A stretch of 64,000 bases of DNA from Alistipes sp. CAG:435 (GCA_000433355.1 FR893161.1:10098-74097); one strand, 5' to 3'. Counted from the first letter of the stretch, positions 8,769 through 21,551 are shown. Program-made: numbers and translations. Notes: generated from the letters alone by a model not told the origin.

Positions 8769-8801
8769 AAAAAGGCTTCAGACAATGTCCGAAGCCTTTT
8801 C
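8769..8801 (-). terminator. Hairpin terminator of the tRNA-Lys pair
   Basis: On the minus strand AAAAGGCTTC and GAAGCCTTTTT are reverse complements around a short loop, followed by a T run. It lies directly after the 3' end of tRNA-Lys(CTT), as expected for a Rho-independent terminator. Confidence 0.75.
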
Positions 8802-8802
8802 G

Positions 8803-8875
8803 TGCTCTGCTAGGGACTCGAACCCTAGACCCACTGATTAAGAGTCAGTTGCTCTACCAACTGAGCTAGCAAAGC
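8803..8875 (-). tRNA. tRNA-Lys (anticodon CTT)
   Basis: On the minus strand the acceptor arms GCTTTGC and GCAGAGC pair (one G-U). The T arm is TAGGG-TTCGAGT-CCCTA and the anticodon loop reads CTCTTAA, giving CTT. CCA is not encoded. It is the second of two tRNA-Lys genes 56 bases apart. Confidence 0.92.
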
Positions 8876-8931
8876 ATTATGTTTTGAGCGGCCTAAGCCT
8901 TTTGCTCTGGAAAGAAGCGCTGCTCCTTTTG

Positions 8932-9004
8932 TGATCCGTTCGGGGCTCGAACCCGAGACCCCAACATTAAAAGTGTTGTGCTCTACCAACTGAGCTAACG
9001 AATC
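8932..9004 (-). tRNA. tRNA-Lys (anticodon TTT)
   Basis: On the minus strand the acceptor arms GATTCGT and ACGGATC pair (one G-U). The T loop is TTCGAGC and the anticodon loop reads CTTTTAA, giving TTT. It is the first gene of a two-tRNA transcript; together with tRNA-Lys(CTT) it covers both lysine codons. Confidence 0.92.
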
Positions 9005-9045
9005 TTTCCAACCTTTTCAAGAAGTGGTCTTCCTGATTGGGATTG

Positions 9046-9077
9046 CAAAGGTAGGGCATTCGGATGAATTATCCAAA
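9046..9077 (-). promoter_or_regulatory. Promoter of the tRNA-Lys operon
   Basis: On the minus strand TTTG at 9074-9077 and TACCTTTG at 9046-9053 are 20 bases apart, matching the Bacteroidota primary sigma factor consensus. It lies about 40 bases upstream of the first tRNA-Lys. Confidence 0.7.
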
Positions 9078-9093
9078 TATTTTTGCGAAAATT

Positions 9094-10248
9094 TTACAAA
9101 AAAGTCAGTTCCTTCAAAAACACCGAATCCGCCAACCGAGCCCATTGAGGAAAGGATTTGTCCGCTACAAACTCATTATCAGCGAAGTGCAGCAACAAGT
9201 CCAGATCAAAGCTGTCCGAGGTCACTGCCGGACGCGGAACCGACCCGTTCTCCTTAACTCCATCAACGGCTCCGCAATCCATCCTATACCCTTCAGTGGC
9301 ATCGTACGCGTTGCACTTCTGTTCAACGTGCGACGGCACCATCAGCAAAGGCTTTCCTAAATACATAGCCTCACAGACAGACTCGAAACCGGCCGTGGAG
9401 GCATACGCGTGGCAACCTGCCATCTGACGCAGAAACTCCTCGTCATTCAGATAATAAAAAGACAACGTCTCGTCAACGACCTTCACGGGAGCCTCGTCCG
9501 CCCTGTCCCAGAAAAAGCGTAGCGGAACATCCGAATGGGCGGAATGCCACTCCAGAACATCCTGCGAGAATCCGGCGTTCAGCATATATCCGTGAATATA
9601 CCCGCCGTCACGCACTGCCGGGTCATCCGTGCCGTCAGCCCTGCGGAGACTGAGCACTTCCGGGCGCAGGAGCGGCGGGACAACCTTGATCTTACGCTTA
9701 GGGTCATCACGCATCGGCCTGAAACTGAGCGCAAGAACCTTAGCCGCGCCCCACGCCACCATATTCGTGAAAAAGTTCAGCGCATAGTGGCCTGAATATC
9801 CGGAAGAAGGGAATTTGAAGTCTTTGTGCAGGAAAAGGAATTGGTGCCCGAGACATATCATCGGTGACTTCAGGCGGCTGAAGCGATAGCCGAGCGTCCC
9901 GAGAATGTCATAGAAATTGACCACCACATCCGGTCTCAAATCCTTAAGCCGACGGGATATGAACCGGATGGACGGCACAAATCCTGCGATGTGCAAGACA
10001 TTGTACAAGCCTGTCTTCAAGGAACTTGCCTTGCGGTTCGAGGCCGACGGCACGAAATTGAAGCTTTCGAACATCTCGACCGGAGCCTGGATTGTCCGCG
10101 CGAAGAAAGCCGGCAGTCTGCGGGCCGGGCTCTTGCCCACCAGCACTGCGGCGACCTCATGCCCGTTCTCACGCAGAAGCCTTTCCATAGAGATGGCCTG
10201 GGTCAGGTGCCCCCTACCCTCTCCCTGAACGATAAAGACGTACCTCAT
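9094..10248 (-). CDS. MGT-like glycosyltransferase
   Basis: A 384-residue protein of the GT-B fold. The N terminus has the donor-loop-free pattern VQGEGRGHLTQAISM, similar to the GxGH loop of MurG/MGT enzymes. The C-terminal half has HAYASTAGFESVCEAMYLGKPLLMVP, of which the Gly-Phe-Glu-Ser and Gly-Lys-Pro residues fit the nucleotide-sugar site. It probably transfers a sugar to a lipid or surface glycan. It starts 16 bases after the GDP-mannose synthesis gene upstream, so mannose or a derivative is a reasonable guess as donor, but this is inference. Confidence 0.75.
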   Translation of the reverse strand: MRYVFIVQGEGRGHLTQAISMERLLRENGHEVAAVLVGKSPARRLPAFFARTIQAPVEMFESFNFVPSASNRKASSLKTGLYNVLHIAGFVPSIRFISRRLKDLRPDVVVNFYDILGTLGYRFSRLKSPMICLGHQFLFLHKDFKFPSSGYSGHYALNFFTNMVAWGAAKVLALSFRPMRDDPKRKIKVVPPLLRPEVLSLRRADGTDDPAVRDGGYIHGYMLNAGFSQDVLEWHSAHSDVPLRFFWDRADEAPVKVVDETLSFYYLNDEEFLRQMAGCHAYASTAGFESVCEAMYLGKPLLMVPSHVEQKCNAYDATEGYRMDCGAVDGVKENGSVPRPAVTSDSFDLDLLLHFADNEFVADKSFPQWARLADSVFLKELTFL

Positions 10249-10263
10249 ATACTTATAGTAACC

Positions 10264-11352
10264 TTACCTCTTACTTGAGTACTCCTTGATCCTTTGTTCA
10301 TCGGCGAGCGGGCAGACGAGCACATTGCCGCCTTTGACAGCCACGATGTAGCCCTCCAACCCTTTGACAATCACCGTTCCTGCATCCTCAGCGTGAACGA
10401 TGCAGCCATCGCAGTCAAAGAGTCGCACATCCTTACCTACAGCCTTGTTCCCATTACTAGTGGAATCAGCGATGCAACCATCCGGCACAGGATCATCATC
10501 AGGCGAAGGAATATGCTCCTTCACGGAACTGTAACTGCCAAGGTCAGACCATCCCAGATCTCCCTCAACGACATAAATCTCATCGGACTTCTCCATCACG
10601 GCGTAGTCAATGGAGATCTTCTCACAGGTCGGAAACAATTCCTTGACGGTCTCATCCTCCGTACAAGTCCCGAACGACGCGGCTATCCGGTCCATGACTT
10701 CAGCGATCCGCGGAGCGTGGGCACGCATCTGGGCGACAATGGTTCCGGCACTCCAGACGAATATCCCGGCGTTCCAAAAGTATGTGCCTGCGGCAAGATA
10801 TTCCTTGGCGGTGACAAGGTCAGGCTTTTCCTTGAACTCCCGCACCTTGACGACCTCCTCAGGACGTTTCTCTTCCGCGAATATGTACCCGTAGCCTGTC
10901 TCCGGACGTGTCGGTTCGATGCCGATGGTCACAATCCGATTGCCTTCGGCGGTGAAATTCAACGCCTTGCGGATTATATTCGAAAATTTTTGTTCATTTA
11001 ATATCAGAGCGTCAGCCGGTGTGACGACGATGTTCGCGTCCGGGCTGACGGAAGAGATCTTCCAACAGGCATACGCTATACACGGAGCGGTGTTGCGTGG
11101 CTCAGGCTCCGCAAGAATATGCCCGGCCGGGATCTCCGGAAGCTGCTCCTTCACTATTCCCACATAATCCGCTGACGTGACGACCCAGAAATTCTTCAGG
11201 TCACAGACAGGCCGGAACCTGTCAACTGTCAACTGAATCATCGTCTTGCCTATTCCAAGCAGATCAATGAACTGCTTTGGCATCCCGGGAGTGCTGACCG
11301 GCCAAAGTCTGCTGCCGATGCCTCCAGCCATAATCACAACATGCGTTTCCAT
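10264..11352 (-). CDS. manC: Mannose-1-phosphate guanylyltransferase
   Basis: Makes GDP-mannose from mannose-1-phosphate and GTP. The N terminus shows the nucleotidyltransferase signature MAGGIGSRLWPVS with PKQF, and further on FKEKPD and YFWNAGIFVW, all typical of this enzyme. At 362 residues it is the short single-domain form without the phosphomannose isomerase domain. I start at ATG 11352; a TTG at 11361 is also in frame. It is followed after 15 bases by the glycosyltransferase, suggesting a small surface-glycan operon. Confidence 0.88.
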   Translation of the reverse strand: METHVVIMAGGIGSRLWPVSTPGMPKQFIDLLGIGKTMIQLTVDRFRPVCDLKNFWVVTSADYVGIVKEQLPEIPAGHILAEPEPRNTAPCIAYACWKISSVSPDANIVVTPADALILNEQKFSNIIRKALNFTAEGNRIVTIGIEPTRPETGYGYIFAEEKRPEEVVKVREFKEKPDLVTAKEYLAAGTYFWNAGIFVWSAGTIVAQMRAHAPRIAEVMDRIAASFGTCTEDETVKELFPTCEKISIDYAVMEKSDEIYVVEGDLGWSDLGSYSSVKEHIPSPDDDPVPDGCIADSTSNGNKAVGKDVRLFDCDGCIVHAEDAGTVIVKGLEGYIVAVKGGNVLVCPLADEQRIKEYSSKR

Positions 11353-11502
11353 AACAATCAACTGTTTTTATAGTCCGTCCTGATTATGATTTCTAATCAA
11401 AAACGTTTTCTTATCATTTGTAAATTTAGGAAAAAACACCGACATCCAATGATTATTTTGTAATTTAGCGAGACAAAACGCGAACTTTTAATTTTTGATA
11501 TT

Positions 11503-12183
11503 ATGAGAAAGTACATCGCCGAGTGCATCGGAACAATGGTTCTGACACTTCTTGGCTGCGGAACGGCAATGTTCCTCGGCTGCAACACCGCCGCCGGAGT
11601 GGTCGGCACGGCTGTCGCCTTCGGTCTCTCTGTAGTGGCTATGGCCTACACCATCGGAGGCATCTCCGGCTGCCACATCAACCCTGCCATCACCCTCGGT
11701 GTCGCCCTTTCCGGCAGAATGAGCTGGAAGGACGCTCTTGGCTACTGGATCGGCCAGGTCATCGGAGCCGTCATCGCCGGCGCGACCCTCCTCATTCTCA
11801 CGAAAGTTGTCGCCGCTCCTGATCTCACAGGAGGTCTTGGTACCAACGCGGTGGCCAACGCCGGCGGAGCAGGCGGAGCGTTCCTCGTTGAGTTCATCGC
11901 CACGTTCCTCTTCGTGTTCGTGGTCCTCGGAACGACTGACAGCAAGGTCGGAGCCGGCAATTTCGCAGGTCTCGCGGTCGGTCTGTCCCTCATCCTCATC
12001 CACCTCGTGTGCATCAGGCTCACCGGCACGTCCGTGAACCCTGCCCGTTCCATCGGACCGGCTCTCTTCGCCGGCGGCCAGGCCCTCAAGGATCTCTGGG
12101 TATTCATCGTAGCCCCCCTCTGCGGCGGAGCCCTCAGCGCCGTCGTATGGTCAGCACTCGCGCCAGCAGCTGACGAGAAGTAG
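11503..12183 (+). CDS. aqpZ: Aquaporin (MIP family)
   Basis: A 226-residue channel with six membrane helices and the two pore NPA motifs, HINPAIT near residue 62 and SVNPARS near 178. The aromatic/Arg region around the second motif (NPAR with an upstream His in LIHLVCIRL) fits a water-selective aquaporin rather than a glycerol facilitator. It passes water through the inner membrane. Monocistronic, divergent from manC. No enzyme for glycerol metabolism is nearby. Confidence 0.88.
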   Translation: MRKYIAECIGTMVLTLLGCGTAMFLGCNTAAGVVGTAVAFGLSVVAMAYTIGGISGCHINPAITLGVALSGRMSWKDALGYWIGQVIGAVIAGATLLILTKVVAAPDLTGGLGTNAVANAGGAGGAFLVEFIATFLFVFVVLGTTDSKVGAGNFAGLAVGLSLILIHLVCIRLTGTSVNPARSIGPALFAGGQALKDLWVFIVAPLCGGALSAVVWSALAPAADEK

Positions 12184-12290
12184 TTTTTCAACGTGTCATC
12201 CAAAACCATAGTCGTACGCACAGAATGGAAAAGTCGGACTTTTTCCTTAGGAAAAATCCCTCAACATGACAAGATTTACATGGAATATGC

Positions 12291-12320
12291 TTGTAAATCT
12301 TCAAAAAAGGGTTAACTTTG
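12291..12320 (+). promoter_or_regulatory. Promoter of rpmE2
   Basis: TTG at 12291-12293, 19 bases, then TAACTTTG at 12313-12320: a close match to the Bacteroidota consensus. Predicted start near 12327, giving a 5' leader of about 40 bases before the L31 gene. Confidence 0.75.
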
Positions 12321-12365
12321 CAGACTGTTTACAAGAAGTAAAACAACTTTTAAAGCAATAAAGAA

Positions 12366-12617
12366 ATGAAAAAAGGACTTCATCCCGAAACCTACCGCCT
12401 TGTAGCTTTCAAGGATATGTCGAACGACACCGTGTTCGTAACCCGTTCATGCGCGGAGACAAAAGAGACTCTCGTTGTTGACGGAGTTGAGTATCCGGTT
12501 GTAAAGGTCGAGATCTCCAACACCTCTCACCCATTCTACACCGGTAAAGTCAAGCTCGTTGACACCGCCGGACGCGTCGACAAATTCTACCAGAGATACA
12601 AGAACCGTCAGAAGTAA
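12366..12617 (+). CDS. rpmE2: 50S ribosomal protein L31 type B
   Basis: An 83-residue protein of the L31 family (MKKGLHPETYRLVAFKDMSN start, SHPFYTGK and DKFYQRYKNR end). It lacks the CxxC zinc-binding pairs, so it is the zinc-free type B form, common as the only L31 in Bacteroidetes. Has its own promoter and a strong terminator. Confidence 0.93.
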   Translation: MKKGLHPETYRLVAFKDMSNDTVFVTRSCAETKETLVVDGVEYPVVKVEISNTSHPFYTGKVKLVDTAGRVDKFYQRYKNRQK

Positions 12618-12622
12618 TTTCT

Positions 12623-12664
12623 GCCACGGAAACGATAGACAAAGGCTGCGGAGAGTTCCGTGGC
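12623..12664 (+). terminator. Terminator of rpmE2
   Basis: GCCACGGAA at 12623-12631 and TTCCGTGGC at 12656-12664 are perfect reverse complements, followed by CTTTTCTT. Confidence 0.75.
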
Positions 12665-12771
12665 CTTTTCTTATATATAGTCTCAGACTCGCCGGCGTTT
12701 TGCCGGAATATTCCCCGAATCCACCATATTTACGGAAACATTCATGATTTTCGTAATTTTCCACAGAAAAT

Positions 12772-12802
12772 TTTGGAAGTTCAAGATTTTTGTCTACCTT
12801 TG
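12772..12802 (+). promoter_or_regulatory. Promoter of tRNA-Glu
   Basis: TTTG at 12772-12775, exactly 19 bases, then TACCTTTG at 12795-12802: a perfect Bacteroidota promoter. tRNA-Glu begins 20 bases downstream. Confidence 0.85.
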
Positions 12803-12822
12803 CATTCCCAAAACCAAAGAAC

Positions 12823-12894
12823 GCTGGGTTCGTATAACGGTTAGTACTCAAGATTCTCAATCTTGCAATAGGAGTTCGATTCTCCTACCCAGTA
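12823..12894 (+). tRNA. tRNA-Glu (anticodon CTC)
   Basis: Acceptor arms GCTGGGT and ACCCAGT pair. The anticodon stem CAAGA/TCTTG encloses loop TTCTCAA, giving CTC. The T arm is AGGAG-TTCGATT-CTCCT. CCA is not encoded. It has its own promoter and a hairpin terminator at about 12927-12958. Confidence 0.88.
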
Positions 12895-12926
12895 CAAGGG
12901 TGCCGGAAACGGTGCCTAATGATTAA

Positions 12927-12958
12927 AAAGGAATCGCTCGAAGGAACGGTTCCTTTTT
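12927..12958 (+). terminator. Terminator after tRNA-Glu
   Basis: AAAAAGGAA and TTCCTTTTTT pair across the element, with an inner GGAAC-G-GTTCC hairpin, ending in a T run. Confidence 0.6.
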
Positions 12959-13003
12959 TCATCATCACCGAGCCTGAATTGTGCTTGCCGCCCCATAAAT
13001 TCG

Positions 13004-13034
13004 TTTGCCGAATCGTTGATATTCATTAAATTTG
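13004..13034 (+). promoter_or_regulatory. Promoter of the CE2-like esterase operon
   Basis: TTTG at 13004-13007, exactly 19 bases, then TAAATTTG at 13027-13034: a perfect consensus promoter. Predicted start near 13041, about 14 bases before the ATG. Confidence 0.85.
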
Positions 13035-13054
13035 TGTCGTTAAACCAACAACAG

Positions 13055-14197
13055 ATGAAGATGAAAAAGATAACTCTTCTTGCGGTGGCCCTTTTCGGAG
13101 CCGCCTCCATGTCAGCCGCTCCCAAGGCGACAGATACGGCCATAAAGGCCTCTGATTCAAGAATCACTTACATCGGCAGGACCGAAGTGAAGGACGGGAA
13201 TGTGTCGTTTGACTGGACTGGGGTGTACGCCAAAGTGCGGTTTCAGGGCAATTCATTGAGTTTCAAAGTTTCTGACACAAAAAAGAACTACTACAACGTG
13301 TGGCTCGACGGCTCCATGGCGACAACTCCGGACAAGGTGATCGCGGTGCATGGATCAGACACGACCATCGTGATATTCACTCAGGAAGAACTCAAAGCCC
13401 GCTTCGGCAAGGATCGTAAGGCCGCCAAGGCACCTCATCAGGTGATCCTTCAGAAGCGCACCGAAGGCGAACAAGGCACCACGACCATCAGCGAGTTCAT
13501 CACTGACGGAGAGTTCCTTCAGGCCGACGCTCCCAAGGAAAGGATCATTGAATATATCGGCGACTCATACACTTGCGGCTACGGTACGGAAAGCTCGAAC
13601 AAAGAGCGCTTCAAGCCTGAGACCGAGAACCAGAACCTCACCTACGCATGTGCGATGGCAAGATACTTTGACGCGGATCAGATAGTCGTGGCGCACTCCG
13701 GTATGGGAATATCCCGCAACTACAACGGCAATGTCAAAGGCTATTTCATGCCGGACAGATACCTCCAGACCTACGACTTGGTAAAGGATGTGAAGTGGGA
13801 CGCCAAATCCTTTCCGCTAAAGCCGGGAATAACAGTCATATACCTTGGCACCAATGATTTCTCGACAGGAATGCAGCCTGCCGAAAGGCTGTTCGTCAAG
13901 AACTACATCACGCTGCTGAAAGAGATCAAGGACAACTATGGCGAGGACTACCCTATCCTCTGCGTCGCCCCGAAAAACGATCTTCTGATGTTCGACTACA
14001 TCCGCAAGGCTCTCGACAGCTGCGGACTCAAGAATGTCCACATAATGGCTCTTACCAAATCCGTCCATAACAATGACTCCGACATGGGAGCCGACGGGCA
14101 TCCGAACTATGCGGGTCATCTCAAAAAGGCTCACGCGATGATCCCTTACGTCTCCACCATCACCGGATGGGAACTGACCGGAAACGAGGTAAAATAA
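13055..14197 (+). CDS. Secreted CE2-like acetyl esterase (SGNH hydrolase)
   Basis: A 380-residue exported esterase. A signal peptide (ITLLAVALFGAASMSAA) is followed by a jelly-roll N-terminal domain of about 130 residues typical of carbohydrate esterase family 2. The SGNH catalytic domain has YIGDSYTCGYG with the nucleophile Ser, YLGTNDFS (GxND) and ADGHPN (Asp-x-x-His). CE2 enzymes remove acetyl groups from plant polysaccharides. Start chosen at ATG 13055; ATG 13061 is equally possible. The next gene follows after 6 bases. Confidence 0.85.
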   Translation: MKMKKITLLAVALFGAASMSAAPKATDTAIKASDSRITYIGRTEVKDGNVSFDWTGVYAKVRFQGNSLSFKVSDTKKNYYNVWLDGSMATTPDKVIAVHGSDTTIVIFTQEELKARFGKDRKAAKAPHQVILQKRTEGEQGTTTISEFITDGEFLQADAPKERIIEYIGDSYTCGYGTESSNKERFKPETENQNLTYACAMARYFDADQIVVAHSGMGISRNYNGNVKGYFMPDRYLQTYDLVKDVKWDAKSFPLKPGITVIYLGTNDFSTGMQPAERLFVKNYITLLKEIKDNYGEDYPILCVAPKNDLLMFDYIRKALDSCGLKNVHIMALTKSVHNNDSDMGADGHPNYAGHLKKAHAMIPYVSTITGWELTGNEVK

Positions 14198-14203
14198 TAG
14201 GTT

Positions 14204-14605
14204 ATGACGACAAAAGGCAAAATATTCACTTGGGCAGGAATCATTCTCGCCCTTGCCCTGGCGGGATTCATCTATTTCAGGTTCTATTTCGTCTTCGGAG
14301 ACGGTGTGAAGGCAGGTGAGCTCAACCAGTTCATCTACAAGGGCTATGTCTGGAAAACCTACGAAGGCAAATTGATCCAGGCCGGGTTCCGCGGCTCGAA
14401 CAGGAACACCGGCGGAGCCGCGGTCGAATCCTATATATTCGATTTCTCCGTCGAGGACGAGGAAGTGGCCAACGAGCTTATGAGGTACAGCGGCAAATCC
14501 GTTGAACTTCATTACAAGGAATATCTCGGAACCCTTCCATGGCGCGGAATGCAGAAATACGTTGTGGACAGGATAATCTCAACCTCAACACCAGCAAACG
14601 AATAA
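14204..14605 (+). CDS. Small membrane-anchored protein
   Basis: A 133-residue protein with one N-terminal membrane segment (AGIILALALAGFIYF) and a small beta-rich domain (KTYEGKLIQ, LHYKEYLGTLPWRG). Proteins of this kind are common in Bacteroidetes and are sometimes labelled 6-phosphogluconate dehydrogenase, which the sequence does not support. Its stop overlaps the next start (TAATG), so it is coupled to the peptidase gene. Function unknown. Confidence 0.7.
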   Translation: MTTKGKIFTWAGIILALALAGFIYFRFYFVFGDGVKAGELNQFIYKGYVWKTYEGKLIQAGFRGSNRNTGGAAVESYIFDFSVEDEEVANELMRYSGKSVELHYKEYLGTLPWRGMQKYVVDRIISTSTPANE

Positions 14606-16656
14606 TGAGAAGAGCACTTACAATCATCGCGTTGGCGACACCTCTCGCACTCAACGCCCAGACCGGAGTCGTCACCACACATCCGGCGAACCCTGACGGG
14701 AAACAAATCACCATGGAGGAGGCCGTGCTCGGCAGAAATGTCCGTCCGGCGAGCGTCGCCGCGTCATGGAAAGACAGTGACACCTTCATAACCTACAAGG
14801 ACGGCAAGTGGATGCAGGAGAATCTATCGACAGGAGAGGTCTCCGAATATTCCGCCACACGGCTGCCTGAAGGATTTCCGAAGGATGCCGGGAACGTCAC
14901 GCGCAGCAGTGTCGGAACATACGCCTACACAGTGGGCAAGAGCCTGTACATCTTCGACAAGGCTCCTGTCTGCATAGCTGAGAGCGAGAGTCCGGACATC
15001 ACCTACGGCCAGTTTGTCAGCCGCAACGAGTTCGGGATAGAAAACGGAATCTTCTGGTCACCTGACGGTTCCAGACTGGCTTTCTACAGGAAGGATGACT
15101 CCCTGGTCTCAGACTTTCCTCTTCTGGACATCACTACACGCACCGGCACGCTCAACAACATCAAATACCCGATGAACGGGATGGACAGCGAGAATGTCAG
15201 GCTCGGAATCTACGATGTGGAAAGCGGCAGGACAGTGTGGTGTGATGTCAATGAATATGGCCGCGACCAGTACCTTACGAACATCAGTTGGTCACCAGAC
15301 AGCAAGAATGTACTCATCCAGGTTCTTGACCGTACGCAGAAACATCTGAAACTGAACATGTACAGGGCTTCTGACGGGACGTTCGCGCGCACGATCCTCA
15401 CCGAAGATGATTCTCGCTATGTCGAGCCGCTGGATCCAGTACGGTTCTTCAAGGGAACATATTCATTCATCTACAGGACAAACAACAGGAACGGGTACCG
15501 CAACCTTTACTTGTGCGACACACTGGGAACAGTCAGGAGGTTGACCGTGACGGACGCTGACGTGGAGTACCTTGCCAACGACGGGCGGTTCGTTTACTAT
15601 ACTTCAGCGGAGATCTCGCCGGTCGAAAACCACCTGTTCAAGATCGAGGTCAAGATGTCCCGGTCAAGAATCCCTGCGGACATCGTAACGAAAGCCAAAT
15701 TCGGCAAACCAATCAGATTGACGACCGAGGAAGGCTGGCACACAATCAGCCTCAACGAAGACTGCTCCAAGTACATCGACAACTACAGCAGCTTCAATGT
15801 GCCGCGCGTCACAAACATAATGACCAGCAACGGAAAGCTGATCCGCAATCTCATCACAGCTGAGGATCCTCTCAAAGCATACAAGACCGGAGAAGTGCTT
15901 TTCGGCACGGTCAAGAGCGCGGACGGCAAGTACGACAACTGGTACAGACTCTTTCTGCCGACAGATTTCGACCCGGCAAAGAAATACCCTGTTGTCCTCT
16001 ACGTCTATGGAGGCCCTCACTCACAAATGGTCCAGAACACATGGCTCGGCCAGGTACGGATGTGGGAGATGCTCATGGCACAGAAAGGCTATATCGTCTA
16101 TGTCCAGGATAACCGGGGCACCCAGAACCGTGGCGCTGAATATGAGAAAGCCATCCACCGCCATTGCGGACAGAACGAGATGGCCGATCAGATGGTGGGC
16201 ATAAACATGCTGAAGTCCCTTCCGTTCGTCGATTCTGACAGAATCGGAGTCCATGGCTGGAGTTATGGCGGTTTCATGACCATCTCCCTTATGACCAACT
16301 ATCCGGAGACATTCAAGGTTGGAGTGGCCGGAGGTCCGGTAATCGACTGGAAATGGTACGAGATCATGTACGGAGAACGCTACATGGAGACCGAGGCCAC
16401 AAATCCTGACGGATTCGCGCAGACAAGTCTCATCGGCAAGGTTGACGGCCTCAAGGGCAAACTGCTCATCTGCCAGGGAGCCATCGACAACACCGTTGTC
16501 TGGGAACACAGCCTCAGTTTCGTGCAGAAATGTGTCGAGAACAATGTCCAGTTAGACTATTTCCCTTATCCATGCTCCGAGCATAACGTCTTCGGCAAGT
16601 GGAGGATTCATCTCATGGACAAGGTCACAAACTATTTTGACGACTACCTGAAGTAA
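14605..16656 (+). CDS. Secreted S9 peptidase, DPP-IV type
   Basis: A 683-residue peptidase with a signal peptide (IIALATPLALNAQ). Residues about 40-420 form the beta-propeller (DPPIV_N) with repeats such as FWSPDGSRLAFYR. The last 240 residues form the alpha/beta-hydrolase domain: GWSYGGF with nucleophile Ser, GAIDNTVVW with Asp, and CSEHNVFG with His. The family cuts X-Pro or X-Ala dipeptides from peptides in the periplasm. I start at 14605 because this ATG overlaps the previous stop and opens a signal peptide. A paralogue lies at 45656-47779. Confidence 0.88.
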   Translation: MRRALTIIALATPLALNAQTGVVTTHPANPDGKQITMEEAVLGRNVRPASVAASWKDSDTFITYKDGKWMQENLSTGEVSEYSATRLPEGFPKDAGNVTRSSVGTYAYTVGKSLYIFDKAPVCIAESESPDITYGQFVSRNEFGIENGIFWSPDGSRLAFYRKDDSLVSDFPLLDITTRTGTLNNIKYPMNGMDSENVRLGIYDVESGRTVWCDVNEYGRDQYLTNISWSPDSKNVLIQVLDRTQKHLKLNMYRASDGTFARTILTEDDSRYVEPLDPVRFFKGTYSFIYRTNNRNGYRNLYLCDTLGTVRRLTVTDADVEYLANDGRFVYYTSAEISPVENHLFKIEVKMSRSRIPADIVTKAKFGKPIRLTTEEGWHTISLNEDCSKYIDNYSSFNVPRVTNIMTSNGKLIRNLITAEDPLKAYKTGEVLFGTVKSADGKYDNWYRLFLPTDFDPAKKYPVVLYVYGGPHSQMVQNTWLGQVRMWEMLMAQKGYIVYVQDNRGTQNRGAEYEKAIHRHCGQNEMADQMVGINMLKSLPFVDSDRIGVHGWSYGGFMTISLMTNYPETFKVGVAGGPVIDWKWYEIMYGERYMETEATNPDGFAQTSLIGKVDGLKGKLLICQGAIDNTVVWEHSLSFVQKCVENNVQLDYFPYPCSEHNVFGKWRIHLMDKVTNYFDDYLK

Positions 16657-16684
16657 TTCAGATTCAATGAACGGACATTCATAA

Positions 16685-16715
16685 GACAGGGCGGTTCTTG
16701 ACGAGCCGTCCTGTT
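16685..16715. terminator. Hairpin between convergent genes
   Basis: ACAGGGCGG and CCGTCCTGT pair with one mismatch and are followed by TTGTTAT. It lies between the convergent peptidase and collagen-like genes and may end both transcripts. Confidence 0.5.
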
Positions 16716-16747
16716 GTTATATTCATCCGTCACAATCCGGTGAGGGA

Positions 16748-20302
<3,555 letters not shown>

Positions 20303-20315
20303 AAATGAATATGAT

Positions 20316-21527
20316 TTATTGTTGGTTAAGATAATTCCACAGTGATTCTGACGTCACCCTTTCAATAACGACCTTACGGTCTCCTCTTCGCTGTTCGTCC
20401 GAAGCCGATTCCGGGACAAGAGCCACTCGCTTGCCAAAGCCTCTGTAACAAAGCCTGGACGTCGGTATTCCTCTCAGCAGAAGCGCTTCATAGACCGCCT
20501 TGGCACGGGCACGTGAAAGTTCCTCATTGTATTCCACAGTTCCCTTGGCGTCAGTATAGCCGGCGACAAGGAAACGTGTATCCGGAAATCGCGCCAAAGT
20601 GTTAGCTATCCCATCCAGAGTAAACTGGGAATCAGCCGTGATCGTGGCTTTGTCGAAATCAAAGTTCACATTGTCCATCATTTCAGCCAAAGTCTTCTCT
20701 GAAGGAATTTCCTTGATGACCTCGCGGATAACCTCGACCGGGACCTCACGGACAACTTCCCTCTCAATGACATTTTGAGGATAGAGTCCCGCATATTCAT
20801 CGAGATGCTTAGAAATGTAACGGTCCGCCACAGACTTGTTCTTGTCCTGTCCTCCCAACCTCAGCACTATTCCGGCGGAGGCTTGGGCGAAATTGATGCC
20901 GTCGGTACCAAGCGAGTGATTGTACTGCCCTTGAATATGCACTCCCACCCTATCGCTCATCCAGCCGATCACACCGATGCCGGCGGACAAAGGGAAAAAT
21001 GTGTCTGAATCAAAGGTATATCCTTTATTCCAAGCATCCTCAGCCCGCCATAAGGCCTCCTTTGTGACATCTCCCTTGAACTGTCCGAAATAGGAAGTCG
21101 GAAAATTTTTGTGGTAATAGTTGACACCTAACCTGAGATATGGTTGGATCCAGCCGCTTCTTACAAACGGGCGGAACTGTATTCCCGGACTGACCATCAA
21201 TGAATATCCCTGCCGTTGGCTTTCGGATTCATAGTATTTTGCAAATCCTAAGGTTCCCTGCAGATCGGCATATAGCCATTTCTTCAGTTCGACAGCCGAG
21301 TAGAGTTCGACTCCGCCATACAGCATCTTCTCATCAAGGTTGAAGATATAATCTCCACCTGAGGTCTGATGAAAGTTTGACACGGTCGTTCTCGTGACGT
21401 TCATTGCAGCCCCGCCAAGGCCGAACTCCCAGGCTCTTGGCACTGTCTTGCTTTGCGAATGTCCAGCCAATGGACAAAGCAGCGCCAGCACGATGGCGGA
21501 CGCCATCCTGTTCAGTTTGATTTTCAT
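20316..21527 (-). CDS. OmpA-family outer membrane protein
   Basis: A 403-residue protein with a signal peptide (VLALLCPLAGHSQ). An N-terminal outer-membrane beta-barrel-like half has alternating aromatic strands. A linker of charged repeats (EREVVREVPVEVIREVIKE) follows, then a C-terminal OmpA peptidoglycan-binding domain (VNFDFDKATI, VAGYTDAKGTVEYNEELSRA, CYRGFGKR). It anchors the outer membrane to the cell wall. It starts 24 bases after the lipoprotein gene and ends 13 bases before the collagen-like gene, so the three are co-transcribed. Confidence 0.85.
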   Translation of the reverse strand: MKIKLNRMASAIVLALLCPLAGHSQSKTVPRAWEFGLGGAAMNVTRTTVSNFHQTSGGDYIFNLDEKMLYGGVELYSAVELKKWLYADLQGTLGFAKYYESESQRQGYSLMVSPGIQFRPFVRSGWIQPYLRLGVNYYHKNFPTSYFGQFKGDVTKEALWRAEDAWNKGYTFDSDTFFPLSAGIGVIGWMSDRVGVHIQGQYNHSLGTDGINFAQASAGIVLRLGGQDKNKSVADRYISKHLDEYAGLYPQNVIEREVVREVPVEVIREVIKEIPSEKTLAEMMDNVNFDFDKATITADSQFTLDGIANTLARFPDTRFLVAGYTDAKGTVEYNEELSRARAKAVYEALLLRGIPTSRLCYRGFGKRVALVPESASDEQRRGDRKVVIERVTSESLWNYLNQQ

Positions 21528-21551
21528 AAAAGATAATTATTTGGTTAACAG

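Noticed and set aside
14204..14605. Reading the small protein as 6-phosphogluconate dehydrogenase
   Set aside because: It is far too short and has no Rossmann fold or substrate motif; the label is a known annotation artefact.
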